Source: Desulfoscipio gibsoniae DSM 7213
GTDB taxonomy: Bacteria > Bacillota > Desulfotomaculia > Desulfotomaculales > Desulfallaceae
Length of the DNA: 64,000 nt
Direction of reading: 5' to 3'
Assembly (NCBI RefSeq): GCF_000233715.2
Contig: NC_021184.1
Coordinates: 3,186,001-3,250,000 of the forward strand
Shown here: one piece after another, positions 16,147-23,978 of the stretch
Layout: the number at the start of each line of letters is the position of its first letter
Numbering within the stretch: position 1 is the stretch's first letter
Notes under the pieces: generated by a model
The model's database searches: none
Told to the model about the DNA's origin: nothing
The model's input: only the letters and a program-made list of their open reading frames with translations
Translations under genes and position numbers: made by a program

Positions 16147-17102
16147 TATTCTACCTCTGGAATCATGCTTTCCAGAGCTCTTGTCTTTTCGGAATAGACT
16201 CCGAAAAACTCGGGAATAAGGTGTATGTAGTAGAAAGTACTCTCAATGCTCGAATGTCCCATGTAATTCATTAAGTATGGAAGCATCCCATTAACATTGA
16301 TTCCTTTTTTGACCCATCTGTTGATATTTGCAAAAGCAAAATGATGCCTGAAATCATATGCTCTTGGTTTAGGTTTGCATCCTCTCGGAAGCCCGGCATC
16401 ACTCCATATTTTGTTGAAAGCACGTGAAATTGCTTGACTGCTGTAGGGTTCATTATCATTACAGGGAAAGAAATAAGTTCTACTGGGGTAATAAATGCTG
16501 ATTTTGCTGTCAAATTCGTCAAATAATTTTATCAGCTCATTGCTGAGAAACAGCCTGCGAGATTTGCCTCCTTTGGTATTAATGATGTCCGCATAGCCTT
16601 GAGCGAGATTTACATTATCTGTCTTAAGCAGTCTTGCTTCACCCGTTCTGACGCCACAGCAATATAAAAAGCGAAAATATGCAGATAACACCAAAGGTTT
16701 GTCGGGATTATCTTTTTGTGGTGTTATCCTGTCACATGTCTCAAAGAATTTTTCAATTTTATTTTCACTAAGGAGATAGGGCATGTATTTGGGGCCTCTT
16801 TTGCTCAAGCCAGTCGGAATAATATATGCGTCACGGTTTCCCTGTGATTGAAGAAAGCGGCCGAATTCCCTCAAATATGAAGTGCGGTAATTATGCGTAT
16901 CCGGATTTTCATGTTCCCCTCTTATGAACCAGCCATTTAGATGTTCTTTTGAAAATTTATTATCGTATCCATTTGCAGCCCAGTAATCATCCAAATTGGA
17001 GAGATAATATTCTGCTGTGTCGTATTTAAAGCCTTGTGAGCGTTTAAATTCCAGAAACCGTTCTATCTGAGCGCCGATGCTGCTTGTCAAACTCCTTTTC
17101 AT
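16146..17102 (-). CDS. ritB: Tyrosine recombinase, second gene of the RIT trio
   Basis: The 318-residue protein starts at ATG 17102, overlapping the first gene's stop (ATGA). Core-binding region: FLEFKRSQGFKYDTAEYYLS. Catalytic residues: Arg in CCGVRTGEARLLK, YDFRHHFAFANI (Tyr replaces the first His of HxxR), YMGHSSIESTFYYIHL with the Tyr nucleophile. The Tyr-for-His change is seen in some recombinases and may be specific to this RIT position. Confidence 0.85.
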   Translation of the reverse strand: MKRSLTSSIGAQIERFLEFKRSQGFKYDTAEYYLSNLDDYWAANGYDNKFSKEHLNGWFIRGEHENPDTHNYRTSYLREFGRFLQSQGNRDAYIIPTGLSKRGPKYMPYLLSENKIEKFFETCDRITPQKDNPDKPLVLSAYFRFLYCCGVRTGEARLLKTDNVNLAQGYADIINTKGGKSRRLFLSNELIKLFDEFDSKISIYYPSRTYFFPCNDNEPYSSQAISRAFNKIWSDAGLPRGCKPKPRAYDFRHHFAFANINRWVKKGINVNGMLPYLMNYMGHSSIESTFYYIHLIPEFFGVYSEKTRALESMIPEVE

Positions 17103-18319
17103 TTCAGCGCCTCCTTAACCTCTGTTGGAAGCGGCAGGCAGCAGCCAAGCAGTTTTTCTCGGTCTGTCGAGAGGTAAAGTTTTGTTGTATCAGGATCCGT
17201 ATGTCCCAAGAGAGATGAAATAGTTTGTATTGCAACACCCTTTGAAAGCATTTTGGAAGCTGTATGGTGCCGCAAAAGATGGAATCCCTTCCGTTGGTTT
17301 CCTTCGCGGATGCCAGCCAAGCCAAACACCTTTTTGGATATGGCATAACATGACGAGTGTCCTTCAAGCGGCTTGTATGGAGCATCATAACGCAGAAAAA
17401 GTTTCGGACTGTTTGATTTGGGACGATCATTTAGCAGATAGGTCATTATTGCATTACCAACAGCTGGTACCAGCGGGAGCATCAATAGAGTTCCTGTTTT
17501 TCTTTGAACAATACTTATGGTATCGTTTGTCCAATCAATATCTTTGATTTCTAGACTGACAATGTCAGACGCCCGTAAACCTGTCAGCATCGAAAGCAAT
17601 ATGATTGCTCTGTCTCTTGGCGCAACAAGCTCTGAATCAATCATGTGCCATAAAGCCGATTCCTCATCTTCGGTCAGCGTCGGAATAATAGGCCTGGTTC
17701 TTCTGGCCTTTGGGACACATGGCAAAAGGCGACTATCTTTATCAGCAAATTTCAGGAATCTTTTCAGGCCGTCAATTATGATATGCATCCCTCCGCGGCT
17801 CCATGTTTTCGACATTTCACCGAAAAAACCTGGAATAACCCAGGGAGGAGCATTGTCTATTGATTCGATACCAACGCTTTCTAGATAATGAAGAAACCTA
17901 TATGCAATAAGGAGAGCAGAATATGTTGTTGAATCACTGATATTTTCTGTTTTCAGAAATTGTTCAAATCTAGAATAGATTTCTTCGCTATACCATGAAC
18001 AAAACGGTTGTTTCTTGCTTTTTTTGTAGATTTTAAAGACAAACATTCCATTAGCAAGATAGTCTTCCAGCAGATTTATACATCTTGTTCGTAACCGGAC
18101 TTTTTCTGAGCTGTATTGACCAGTCCTTTCATTAAAAGTATCGCTCACAAATGCACTTGACAATTCCGGAGTAAGCCTATCCGTATTCATTTGTTTTGAT
18201 AGATTGATCAGCTTGTTGAATGGACTCCGGTACATGCTGATGGTTGATTCCATGTATCCCTGTTTGCGCATGCTGTCGAGCAAATTTTCAATAAGTTCTT
18301 CGAGATTTAAATAATCCAT
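17099..18319 (-). CDS. ritA: Tyrosine recombinase, first gene of the RIT trio
   Basis: The start MDYLNLEELIENLLDSM at 18319 is preferred over a longer frame from 18361; an AAAGGGGA site lies 13 nt upstream. Catalytic residues: Arg in LTGLRASDIVSLE, HLLRHHTASKML, LLGHTDPDTTKLYLSTDREK. A long N-terminal core-binding region of about 200 residues precedes them. It is the promoter-proximal gene of the trio. Confidence 0.83.
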   Translation of the reverse strand: MDYLNLEELIENLLDSMRKQGYMESTISMYRSPFNKLINLSKQMNTDRLTPELSSAFVSDTFNERTGQYSSEKVRLRTRCINLLEDYLANGMFVFKIYKKSKKQPFCSWYSEEIYSRFEQFLKTENISDSTTYSALLIAYRFLHYLESVGIESIDNAPPWVIPGFFGEMSKTWSRGGMHIIIDGLKRFLKFADKDSRLLPCVPKARRTRPIIPTLTEDEESALWHMIDSELVAPRDRAIILLSMLTGLRASDIVSLEIKDIDWTNDTISIVQRKTGTLLMLPLVPAVGNAIMTYLLNDRPKSNSPKLFLRYDAPYKPLEGHSSCYAISKKVFGLAGIREGNQRKGFHLLRHHTASKMLSKGVAIQTISSLLGHTDPDTTKLYLSTDREKLLGCCLPLPTEVKEALK

Positions 18320-18398
18320 TATTAACCATATCCCCTTTGCATAATTATTTTGGCAGTCCAAAACAATTATACCGGGTATATGGTTGCTGCAAACTACT

Positions 18399-18486
18399 AA
18401 AAAACTATGCCGAATTTTTCAAAGAAAACCCAGTGACACAGCACCTTTTAATATTTTTCGGCATAGTTTCTTTTTCAACATAGTCA
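18399..18486 (-). repeat. RIT right terminal inverted repeat
   Basis: Reverse complement of 15008-15095 with few differences. Beyond it, 18487-18514 adds another inverted pair of the core site (GAACTATAC and GGCATAGTTC) not present at the left end. Confidence 0.85.
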
Positions 18487-18566
18487 GAACTATACTGAAT
18501 TCGGCATAGTTCTGATCACAGAATTCAATCCAATGAAAACTTGCGCCAGATAGTATCAAATTAGAG

Positions 18567-18595
18567 AGAAAGAGCAGGTCATACCTGCTCTTTCT
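18567..18595 (-). terminator. Strong hairpin at the end of the stalk gene
   Basis: AGAAAGAGCAGGT and ACCTGCTCTTTCT form a 13-bp perfect stem with a 3-nt loop. It overlaps the stop codon of the 18594-19544 gene. T-runs are weak on both sides. Confidence 0.65.
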
Positions 18596-19544
18596 AGTTA
18601 AAATTCGTTTTTTGATAATCCTGATAAAATTTGATTAAATAGTCTACTTCCTCTCTACTTGATCCAAGCTCTTTTATTAATACTTTTTGAATATAACCCT
18701 CTTCTATAGTCGAACCATTAGCCGGTCTGGTAGGACTAATTAAGCCAAATATGGTTTGTCTTATCTTGATTCTGGCCATATCCTTTGCAGTCGGGTTATT
18801 ACCCTCTCCCCATACCCACTGTCCGTCAATCTGGCCGGGGAAATCATAAATAATATAGGCTGTACTGGGATCTTGATGCTTGTCAGATGCTGGAACTCCG
18901 GAAATTTGATAGTACCTTCCACCGATTGAAATATAGTGATTGAATTTTTCTAAAGCGATTTTTAAGTTATGTTTCATCCTGGTTTCCCATGCGAATTTGT
19001 CACCAAAATCATAGGGATCCCCGGGATAATCGACAGACTTTAAAGCGCTGATATAAGCTTGGTCAATTTCTTTTATGGCTGGCATTGTTTTATTATCTAA
19101 AAATTCTTTAGAAAAAAGAGTATTAAATTTTGTATAATCACGGTGTAAATCAGCGTAACAGTTTCCAAACGCCAGTTCAGCGTCGCCAATGTCTTTGTCA
19201 TCAAGTGTGCTCTGGATTACTCGGGCTGAACTGGTTAAAATATCTTTCAATTTCTCCGCTTTTTCCTCTTTTGTTAAATAAACCTCGATTTTAGTATTCT
19301 TGTTTGGTTCAATAAAAACCGTATTGTTGTTAACATCCCAGTTAACTGTATTCCCAAGATATTCTGAAACAACTCTAACAGGAACCATTATTCTACCGTT
19401 AACAGTCTGTGGCGGTACATCCGTTTTAATCTCTTGACCGGAAATAAGTAGTCTCACCGGAGAAACGGCAAATGCCGGCCCATTTATTGAAAGAATTAGG
19501 GTTGCCACCAAAGGTAAAAGAAATTTTTTATTCATATAAAACAT
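18594..19544 (-). CDS. Secreted stalk-domain protein
   Basis: ATG 19544 lies 9 nt after GGGAGG; a signal peptide (KKFLLPLVATLILSINGPAFA) follows. Residues about 28-80 form one stalk-domain half (NGRIMVPVRVVSEYLGNTVNWDV). The remaining 220 residues are helical and unrecognised. The IS66 element ends only about 34 bp before the start codon, so the native promoter has been displaced and expression may depend on the IS. Confidence 0.75.
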   Translation of the reverse strand: MFYMNKKFLLPLVATLILSINGPAFAVSPVRLLISGQEIKTDVPPQTVNGRIMVPVRVVSEYLGNTVNWDVNNNTVFIEPNKNTKIEVYLTKEEKAEKLKDILTSSARVIQSTLDDKDIGDAELAFGNCYADLHRDYTKFNTLFSKEFLDNKTMPAIKEIDQAYISALKSVDYPGDPYDFGDKFAWETRMKHNLKIALEKFNHYISIGGRYYQISGVPASDKHQDPSTAYIIYDFPGQIDGQWVWGEGNNPTAKDMARIKIRQTIFGLISPTRPANGSTIEEGYIQKVLIKELGSSREEVDYLIKFYQDYQKTNFN

Positions 19545-19662
19545 TTTTTACAACCTCCCAAAAGCTACCTAAATTTTGTAAGCGTCAAAAAGATTACACC
19601 TGGGTTTACCACTTTATTTATGAGATAATCTCCTCAAACAAACATATTGGGGGGATTATTCA

Positions 19663-19974
19663 ATGGCCAAATCAGAATTACGGCAAGAATGGGAAACCCG
19701 GATAGCCGATTTTAGAGCAAGCGGGCAAAGCGGAGCAGCTTGGTGCGCAGCCCATAATATAAGACCTAATCAACTATGGTATTGGCTAAAAAAGATTAAA
19801 TCCGCAGAGAATCCATCAATTACGCAGACGCAGTGGGTGTCAGTGGAGATAAATGAGTCCGACCCCACCGGAAACGGATTATTGATTAAAGTAGGTCCTG
19901 CGGTTATAGAAGTGCAACCTGGCTTTAATCCGGCATTACTCAAAGAAGTAGTGCAAACACTTAAAGTATGCTGA
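19663..19974 (+). CDS. tnpA: IS66 accessory protein TnpA
   Basis: The 103-residue protein opens with a helix-turn-helix pattern typical of IS66 TnpA: LRQEWETRIADFRASGQSGA, WCAAHNIRPNQLWYWLKKIK. It overlaps tnpB by 7 nt. It is required with TnpB for transposition in characterised members. Confidence 0.85.
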   Translation: MAKSELRQEWETRIADFRASGQSGAAWCAAHNIRPNQLWYWLKKIKSAENPSITQTQWVSVEINESDPTGNGLLIKVGPAVIEVQPGFNPALLKEVVQTLKVC

Positions 19975-20327
19975 CCAACACTGGCCTGGAACGGGTTTAC
20001 CTGGCCTGCGGCAGCACCGACTTGCGTAAATCAATTGACGGATTGGCGGTTTTAGTAAAAGAAGCATTTGCACTGGACCCGTTCTCTACCTGCATCTTTG
20101 TGTTCTGTAACCGGAAACGCGATAAACTCAAGATCCTCCAGTGGGAGCATAATGGTTTTTGGCTTCATTATCGCCGGCTGGAGAAAGGAAAGTTTCAATG
20201 GCCGGCCAAAGATAGTGCGGGAACGGTTACATCTGTTAGCCACCGTGAGTTACGTTGGCTATTGGATGGTCTATCGCTCAATCAACAGCAAGCCCATCCC
20301 GAGGTTACGGCAAGAACAATTTTATGA
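19968..20327 (+). CDS. tnpB: IS66 accessory protein TnpB
   Basis: The 119-residue protein has the family signature VYLACGSTDLRKSIDGLAVL and CIFVFCNRKRDKLKILQWEH, FWLHYRRLEKGKFQWP. The size is normal for IS66 TnpB (about 115 residues). Confidence 0.9.
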   Translation: MLTNTGLERVYLACGSTDLRKSIDGLAVLVKEAFALDPFSTCIFVFCNRKRDKLKILQWEHNGFWLHYRRLEKGKFQWPAKDSAGTVTSVSHRELRWLLDGLSLNQQQAHPEVTARTIL

Positions 20328-20393
20328 CTAAAAACATGGGATAAATCCTTGATTTTAAAGGGTTTTCATGGTTATATATCGAATATTAACCAT

Positions 20394-21959
20394 ATGAACA
20401 GCACAGCTAAAATAGTTGAAGAACTTCAAAATAAATGCACTGAGTTGGAGCAAAAAAATGCTGAATTAATGGCTAAAGTCAGATGGTTTGAAGAACAGTT
20501 TCGTCTAAGCCAACAGCGTCGTTTCGGTCGCTCCAGTGAACAGAGCCAACCGGAGCAATTACAGCTGCAGTTTTTTAATGAGCCCGAAATAGAAGCTAAA
20601 CCGCCTTCAGAGGAACCTAGCGTTGAGGAAATTACCTACCGCCGCCGTAAGAAACAGGGACACCGTGAGCAGCTGCTGGAAGATTTGCCGGTGGAAACCA
20701 TCGACTACTATCTACCTGCCCAAGAGCAGGTATGTTCATGTTGCGGTGGACCATTACATGAAATGAGCACCGAGGTCAGGCAAGAGCTTAAGATTATTCC
20801 GGCCCAGGTAAGTGTCGTCAGACATGTACGTCACGTCTACGCTTGCCGCCGCTGCGAACAAAAAGACACCAAAACCCCTATCGTGACTGCACCTATGCCG
20901 GCGCCTGTACTGCCGGGGAGTCTGGTTTCCCCTTCCGCTATGGCCCACATCATGACCCAAAAGTATGTTGAAGGTATGCCGCTTTATCGTCAGGAACAGC
21001 AATTGGCCCGTCTTGGAATAGGGCTGTCCCGTCAGACCTTGGCCAATTGGATGCTCCAGGGTGCCAACAGATGGCTTCGCCCACTTTACGATAGGATGCA
21101 TGAGCATCTGTTGAAACAAGATATCCTGCATGCCGATGAGACTACTCTGCAGGTGCTGCATGAACAAGGCCGGTCAGCAGGAAGCACCTCTTACATATGG
21201 CTATACCGTACCGGGCGGGCAGGGCCGGCAATGGTTCTTTACGACTACCAAACGACCCGGGCAAGCAAGCATCCGCGCCGGTTCTTAGCCGGCTTCAAGG
21301 GTTACTTGCATGTAGACGGCTATGCCGGTTACAATGGATTGCCGGACGTGACTCTGGTTGGATGCTGGGCCCATGCCCGGCGTAAGTTTGATGAAGCGCT
21401 AAAAGCCTTACCAGCTGAACAGCGCGGTGCAGTAGTAGCCGCCAAAGAGGGGCTGAATTTCTGCAACCGACTTTTTGCTATAGAACATGAGCTTCGCGAG
21501 GCCACTCCCGAGGAACGCCATGTAGCCCGCCAAGAGCGCAGCCGTCCATTGCTAGAGGCTTTTTCAGCATGGCTAAAATACCAAAGTCCTAGAGTGCTGC
21601 CTAAAAGCGCTTTTGGTCAAGCTATTCATTACTGCCACAACCAATGGAACAAGCTCGCAGCCTTCCTGCAAGACGGACGACTGGAGCTGGATAACAATCG
21701 AAGTGAGCGTTCGATTAAACCGTTTGTGATCGGACGCAAAAATTGGCTATTTGCCAACACCCCGCGTGGCGCCAATGCCAGTGCAACGATTTACAGCATT
21801 GTTGAATCGGCTAAGGAAAATGGCTTAAATCCGTTTAGCTATCTGCAATATCTTTTTGAAAGGCTTCCCAATATAGATATCGAAAACCGAAATGCCCTAG
21901 ATGAGCTACTTCCCTGGTCGGTTGCTTTGCCTTCGACTTGTCGAGTAAACAATAAATAG
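20394..21959 (+). CDS. tnpC: IS66 transposase TnpC
   Basis: The likely start [20 protein letters not shown] (20394) begins a leucine-zipper-like coiled coil. A zinc-finger region follows ([17 protein letters not shown]). DDE residues are visible in [25 protein letters not shown] and [20 protein letters not shown]. No ribosome site marks the start; a TTG at 20349 is possible. At 521 residues it is full length and looks active. Confidence 0.88.
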   Translation: MNSTAKIVEELQNKCTELEQKNAELMAKVRWFEEQFRLSQQRRFGRSSEQSQPEQLQLQFFNEPEIEAKPPSEEPSVEEITYRRRKKQGHREQLLEDLPVETIDYYLPAQEQVCSCCGGPLHEMSTEVRQELKIIPAQVSVVRHVRHVYACRRCEQKDTKTPIVTAPMPAPVLPGSLVSPSAMAHIMTQKYVEGMPLYRQEQQLARLGIGLSRQTLANWMLQGANRWLRPLYDRMHEHLLKQDILHADETTLQVLHEQGRSAGSTSYIWLYRTGRAGPAMVLYDYQTTRASKHPRRFLAGFKGYLHVDGYAGYNGLPDVTLVGCWAHARRKFDEALKALPAEQRGAVVAAKEGLNFCNRLFAIEHELREATPEERHVARQERSRPLLEAFSAWLKYQSPRVLPKSAFGQAIHYCHNQWNKLAAFLQDGRLELDNNRSERSIKPFVIGRKNWLFANTPRGANASATIYSIVESAKENGLNPFSYLQYLFERLPNIDIENRNALDELLPWSVALPSTCRVNNK

Positions 21960-22151
21960 TTTAAGTCGTGCCCTACCCTGTTTACGAGGTGGGGCTTATT
22001 TTACGCTTACTTTAGACTAATCGAATAGTATTTGAGTTCTCATTGTAATAGTTTATACAGTAGAGAAGTCATCTAAAATTGTGGCAGTTTCTTTGCTTCT
22101 TTTTATGCTGACTTACATCGTATAATGATTACAAGATATACCATGGGGTTT

Positions 22152-23053
22152 TTATTTTTCTTCTTCAGGAACGGGGACAATGATCTCACTTAATTGTTGA
22201 GCCCTTACCTCATGACTAATGATTTCCTTACCGTTTTGATCAATTAGTCCGAACTTGCCTGTTCCGTTTACGAAGATATTGTCATGAAAGAATATAAGTC
22301 TTTGTGAAATGGTAGGCTGAACACCTACCTGAGGATCAAAAGCACCACCGATGTACTTTGAAAAAGTGTCTATATCATTGTTGTTCTCTTTATCAATTTT
22401 CGTGTTAGCTTCCCAAACTAATTGAGCATATTCGCCCTTCACTTCATAGTAATAAACCGATCCCCCTTTAAGGAAATAGAAACTAGACGACTCATTTTCA
22501 GGAAAAATGTAGGTGTATGTCATGCCCTCCGGCTGTTCTAATGCTTTTTGGAAGGAAACCCTTGGCAACCCCACTACTCCTCTACGGGAAGTTGCTAAAT
22601 CGCTGCTTTTGGCCATGATGGTCGCTTCAGGATATGGATTGAAAACTGCTACGCCGTTGTTTTTGCTATCCCATACGACAGTAGATCCAAAAGCCTCGCT
22701 AATAAAACGCAAAGGAACGTAAGTCGAGTTTGCATAAACTTGAGGTGCTACAGTCAATTCAATTGCGGATTTGTTTTTATACGCTGTTTTGCTTCCTACT
22801 GTTAGTTGAATAATATCGGTTGTGCCTGCTTTTTTGATCGTAACGGTTTCATTTTCACTGTTCCATGTTACATTATAACCCAGGTAACTAGCTGTACGAA
22901 TTGGAATTAAAGTGGTGTTATTTACAATTACAGGACTGGGAAGTCTGTCAACAACTGTTCACCGATGCTTAACTTAAGGGGTTCTGGTTTTGACATACCA
23001 CAAGTAAAAATCAGAATAATAGCTAACGCCATTAGTACGATTAGTTTTCTCAT
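22152..23053 (-). pseudogene. Stalk-domain protein with a frameshift
   Basis: The gene opens at ATG 23053 (MRKLIVLMALAIILIFTCG) after GGGTGGG with a lipoprotein-like signal. Near 22945 the frame shifts: it reads SIGEQLLTDFPVL then a stop, while the next frame continues SPVIVNNTTLIPIRTASYLG, TVTIKK and then YVPLRFISEAFGSTVVWDS. The C-terminal 140 residues (22152 upward) are intact. A one-base deletion, or a base missed in sequencing, explains it. Confidence 0.7.
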
Positions 23054-23423
23054 CAAAAATCCCACCCACCCTTCTTAATTTGACCAGTTAGACGCACCAG
23101 GTGTAAGTTTTGTTCCTAGTATACAGCGTAAACTAAAAAATGGTGGACAATAACAATCTAACTTGTTAAATATTTTAGGGGTCTGGTGATGCAAGCGAAA
23201 TTAAAATCAAAAAGTGATAGCTATGAACAATGAATTCACACTGAATATATAACCACTGGTTGGAAAGCTCAAAGATATTCGACCATTAACGGTTCGGTTG
23301 GTTAATAAGACAACCTGGGAGCAGGTGCTACCGGACGGCTCATTTGGCCTTTTCCTTTCACAATTACAACTTACTTCGCAACAGAATATTTTTCAGGCTG
23401 TCTGCTTTGCCCCGGAGGCGGTA
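23054..23423. other. Spacer with 3' flank of a copied sigma locus
   Basis: Bases 23338-23423 match 6413-6500, the end of the amber-interrupted sigma gene and its flank. The rest of the spacer shows no coding frame or structure. Confidence 0.45.
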
Positions 23424-23639
23424 CTAGTTGTTTTCGCAATGCCCACCGTCCCGTATTAAACAAAGGCTTTTCAAAGCTGTGTTTAAATTTATATTGCCGT
23501 TTAATGCGTTAAAAACGCCCTTTAATAGCTCTTGGGTTTTCCTGTGACTGCCGGTTAATCTGTAGCCTGTATTGTAGAGTAAATTTACTATTTGTTCGGA
23601 GGAATTACCCTGCTTAGACATTTCTCTCAGTTTGGGCAT
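23424..23639 (-). pseudogene. Internally deleted copy of the short ECF-like sigma gene
   Basis: It starts MPKLREMSKQGNSSEQIVNL like the 6447-6938 gene and has GAG where that copy has TAG. After LKSLCLI about 220 bp present in the other copy are missing, between two TATT-AAC repeats. The rest is read in the wrong frame (RDGGHCENN). Region 4 is lost, so it cannot be a working sigma factor. Confidence 0.7.
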
Positions 23640-23679
23640 GGTTCCTTCTCCTTCTCGTTTAAAATTCGGTTTAACGTGC

Positions 23680-23734
23680 ACGCTTGCTCCATTTTATGGC
23701 ATACACTTTTGATAATTTCCTCCGGTATATCCAC
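23680..23734 (-). pseudogene. 5' fragment of an ECF sigma gene
   Basis: GTG 23732-23734 and the following codons (MDIPEEIIKSVCHKMEQAC) repeat the start of the ECF gene at 1-374, including its ribosome site. After about 19 codons it is fused to the leader of the deleted sigma gene. Confidence 0.65.
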
Positions 23735-23740
23735 CTGATT

Positions 23741-23790
23741 CACTCCCTTCTATAAATATAGACGTTAGAAATGGAGAAATCGTAGGATTA
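23741..23790 (-). promoter_or_regulatory. Conserved sigma-locus promoter/leader block, copy 3 of 3
   Basis: The minus strand reads CTACGATTTCTCCATTT, then CTAACGTCTATATTTATAG, matching 381-430 and 6992-7040. Confidence 0.5.
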
Positions 23791-23978
23791 AATTGAAAAA
23801 ATTTTTATAATTATCCCTAAACAAGATGCAACATAATATTGGCAAAATTCGTCTAGTAATAAAGGAGTTAATTTAATTTTACCCGGAAAAGGACGGGAAA
23901 CAGTAAACGACCATGTTGTACAAATAACATAATGACGAAGGGTACTATCATGACGATTATTCAAGGAGGTTGGGGGAA

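Larger units (their letters stand above)
15008..18514. mobile_element. RIT element (recombinase-in-trio)
   Basis: Three overlapping tyrosine recombinases in one orientation lie between long inverted repeats, the defining layout of RIT elements. Left repeat 15008-15095 and right repeat 18399-18486 match over about 88 bp and begin or end with TGACTATGTTG / CAACATAGTCA. The right end has 28 extra bases containing AGAACTAT and ATAGTTCT arms. The element is bounded by a 7-bp direct repeat ATCACAG and interrupts the 14846 pseudogene. Confidence 0.85.
19578..22010 (+). mobile_element. IS66-family insertion sequence
   Basis: Three genes tnpA, tnpB and tnpC lie between ends that start GTAAGCGT (left, 19578) and finish ACGCTTAC (right, 22010). 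The inner arms match only partly. The 8 bases on each side (TAAATTTT and TTTAGACT) differ, so no target duplication is visible; rearrangement after insertion or a different true end is possible. All three frames are intact. Confidence 0.85.
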
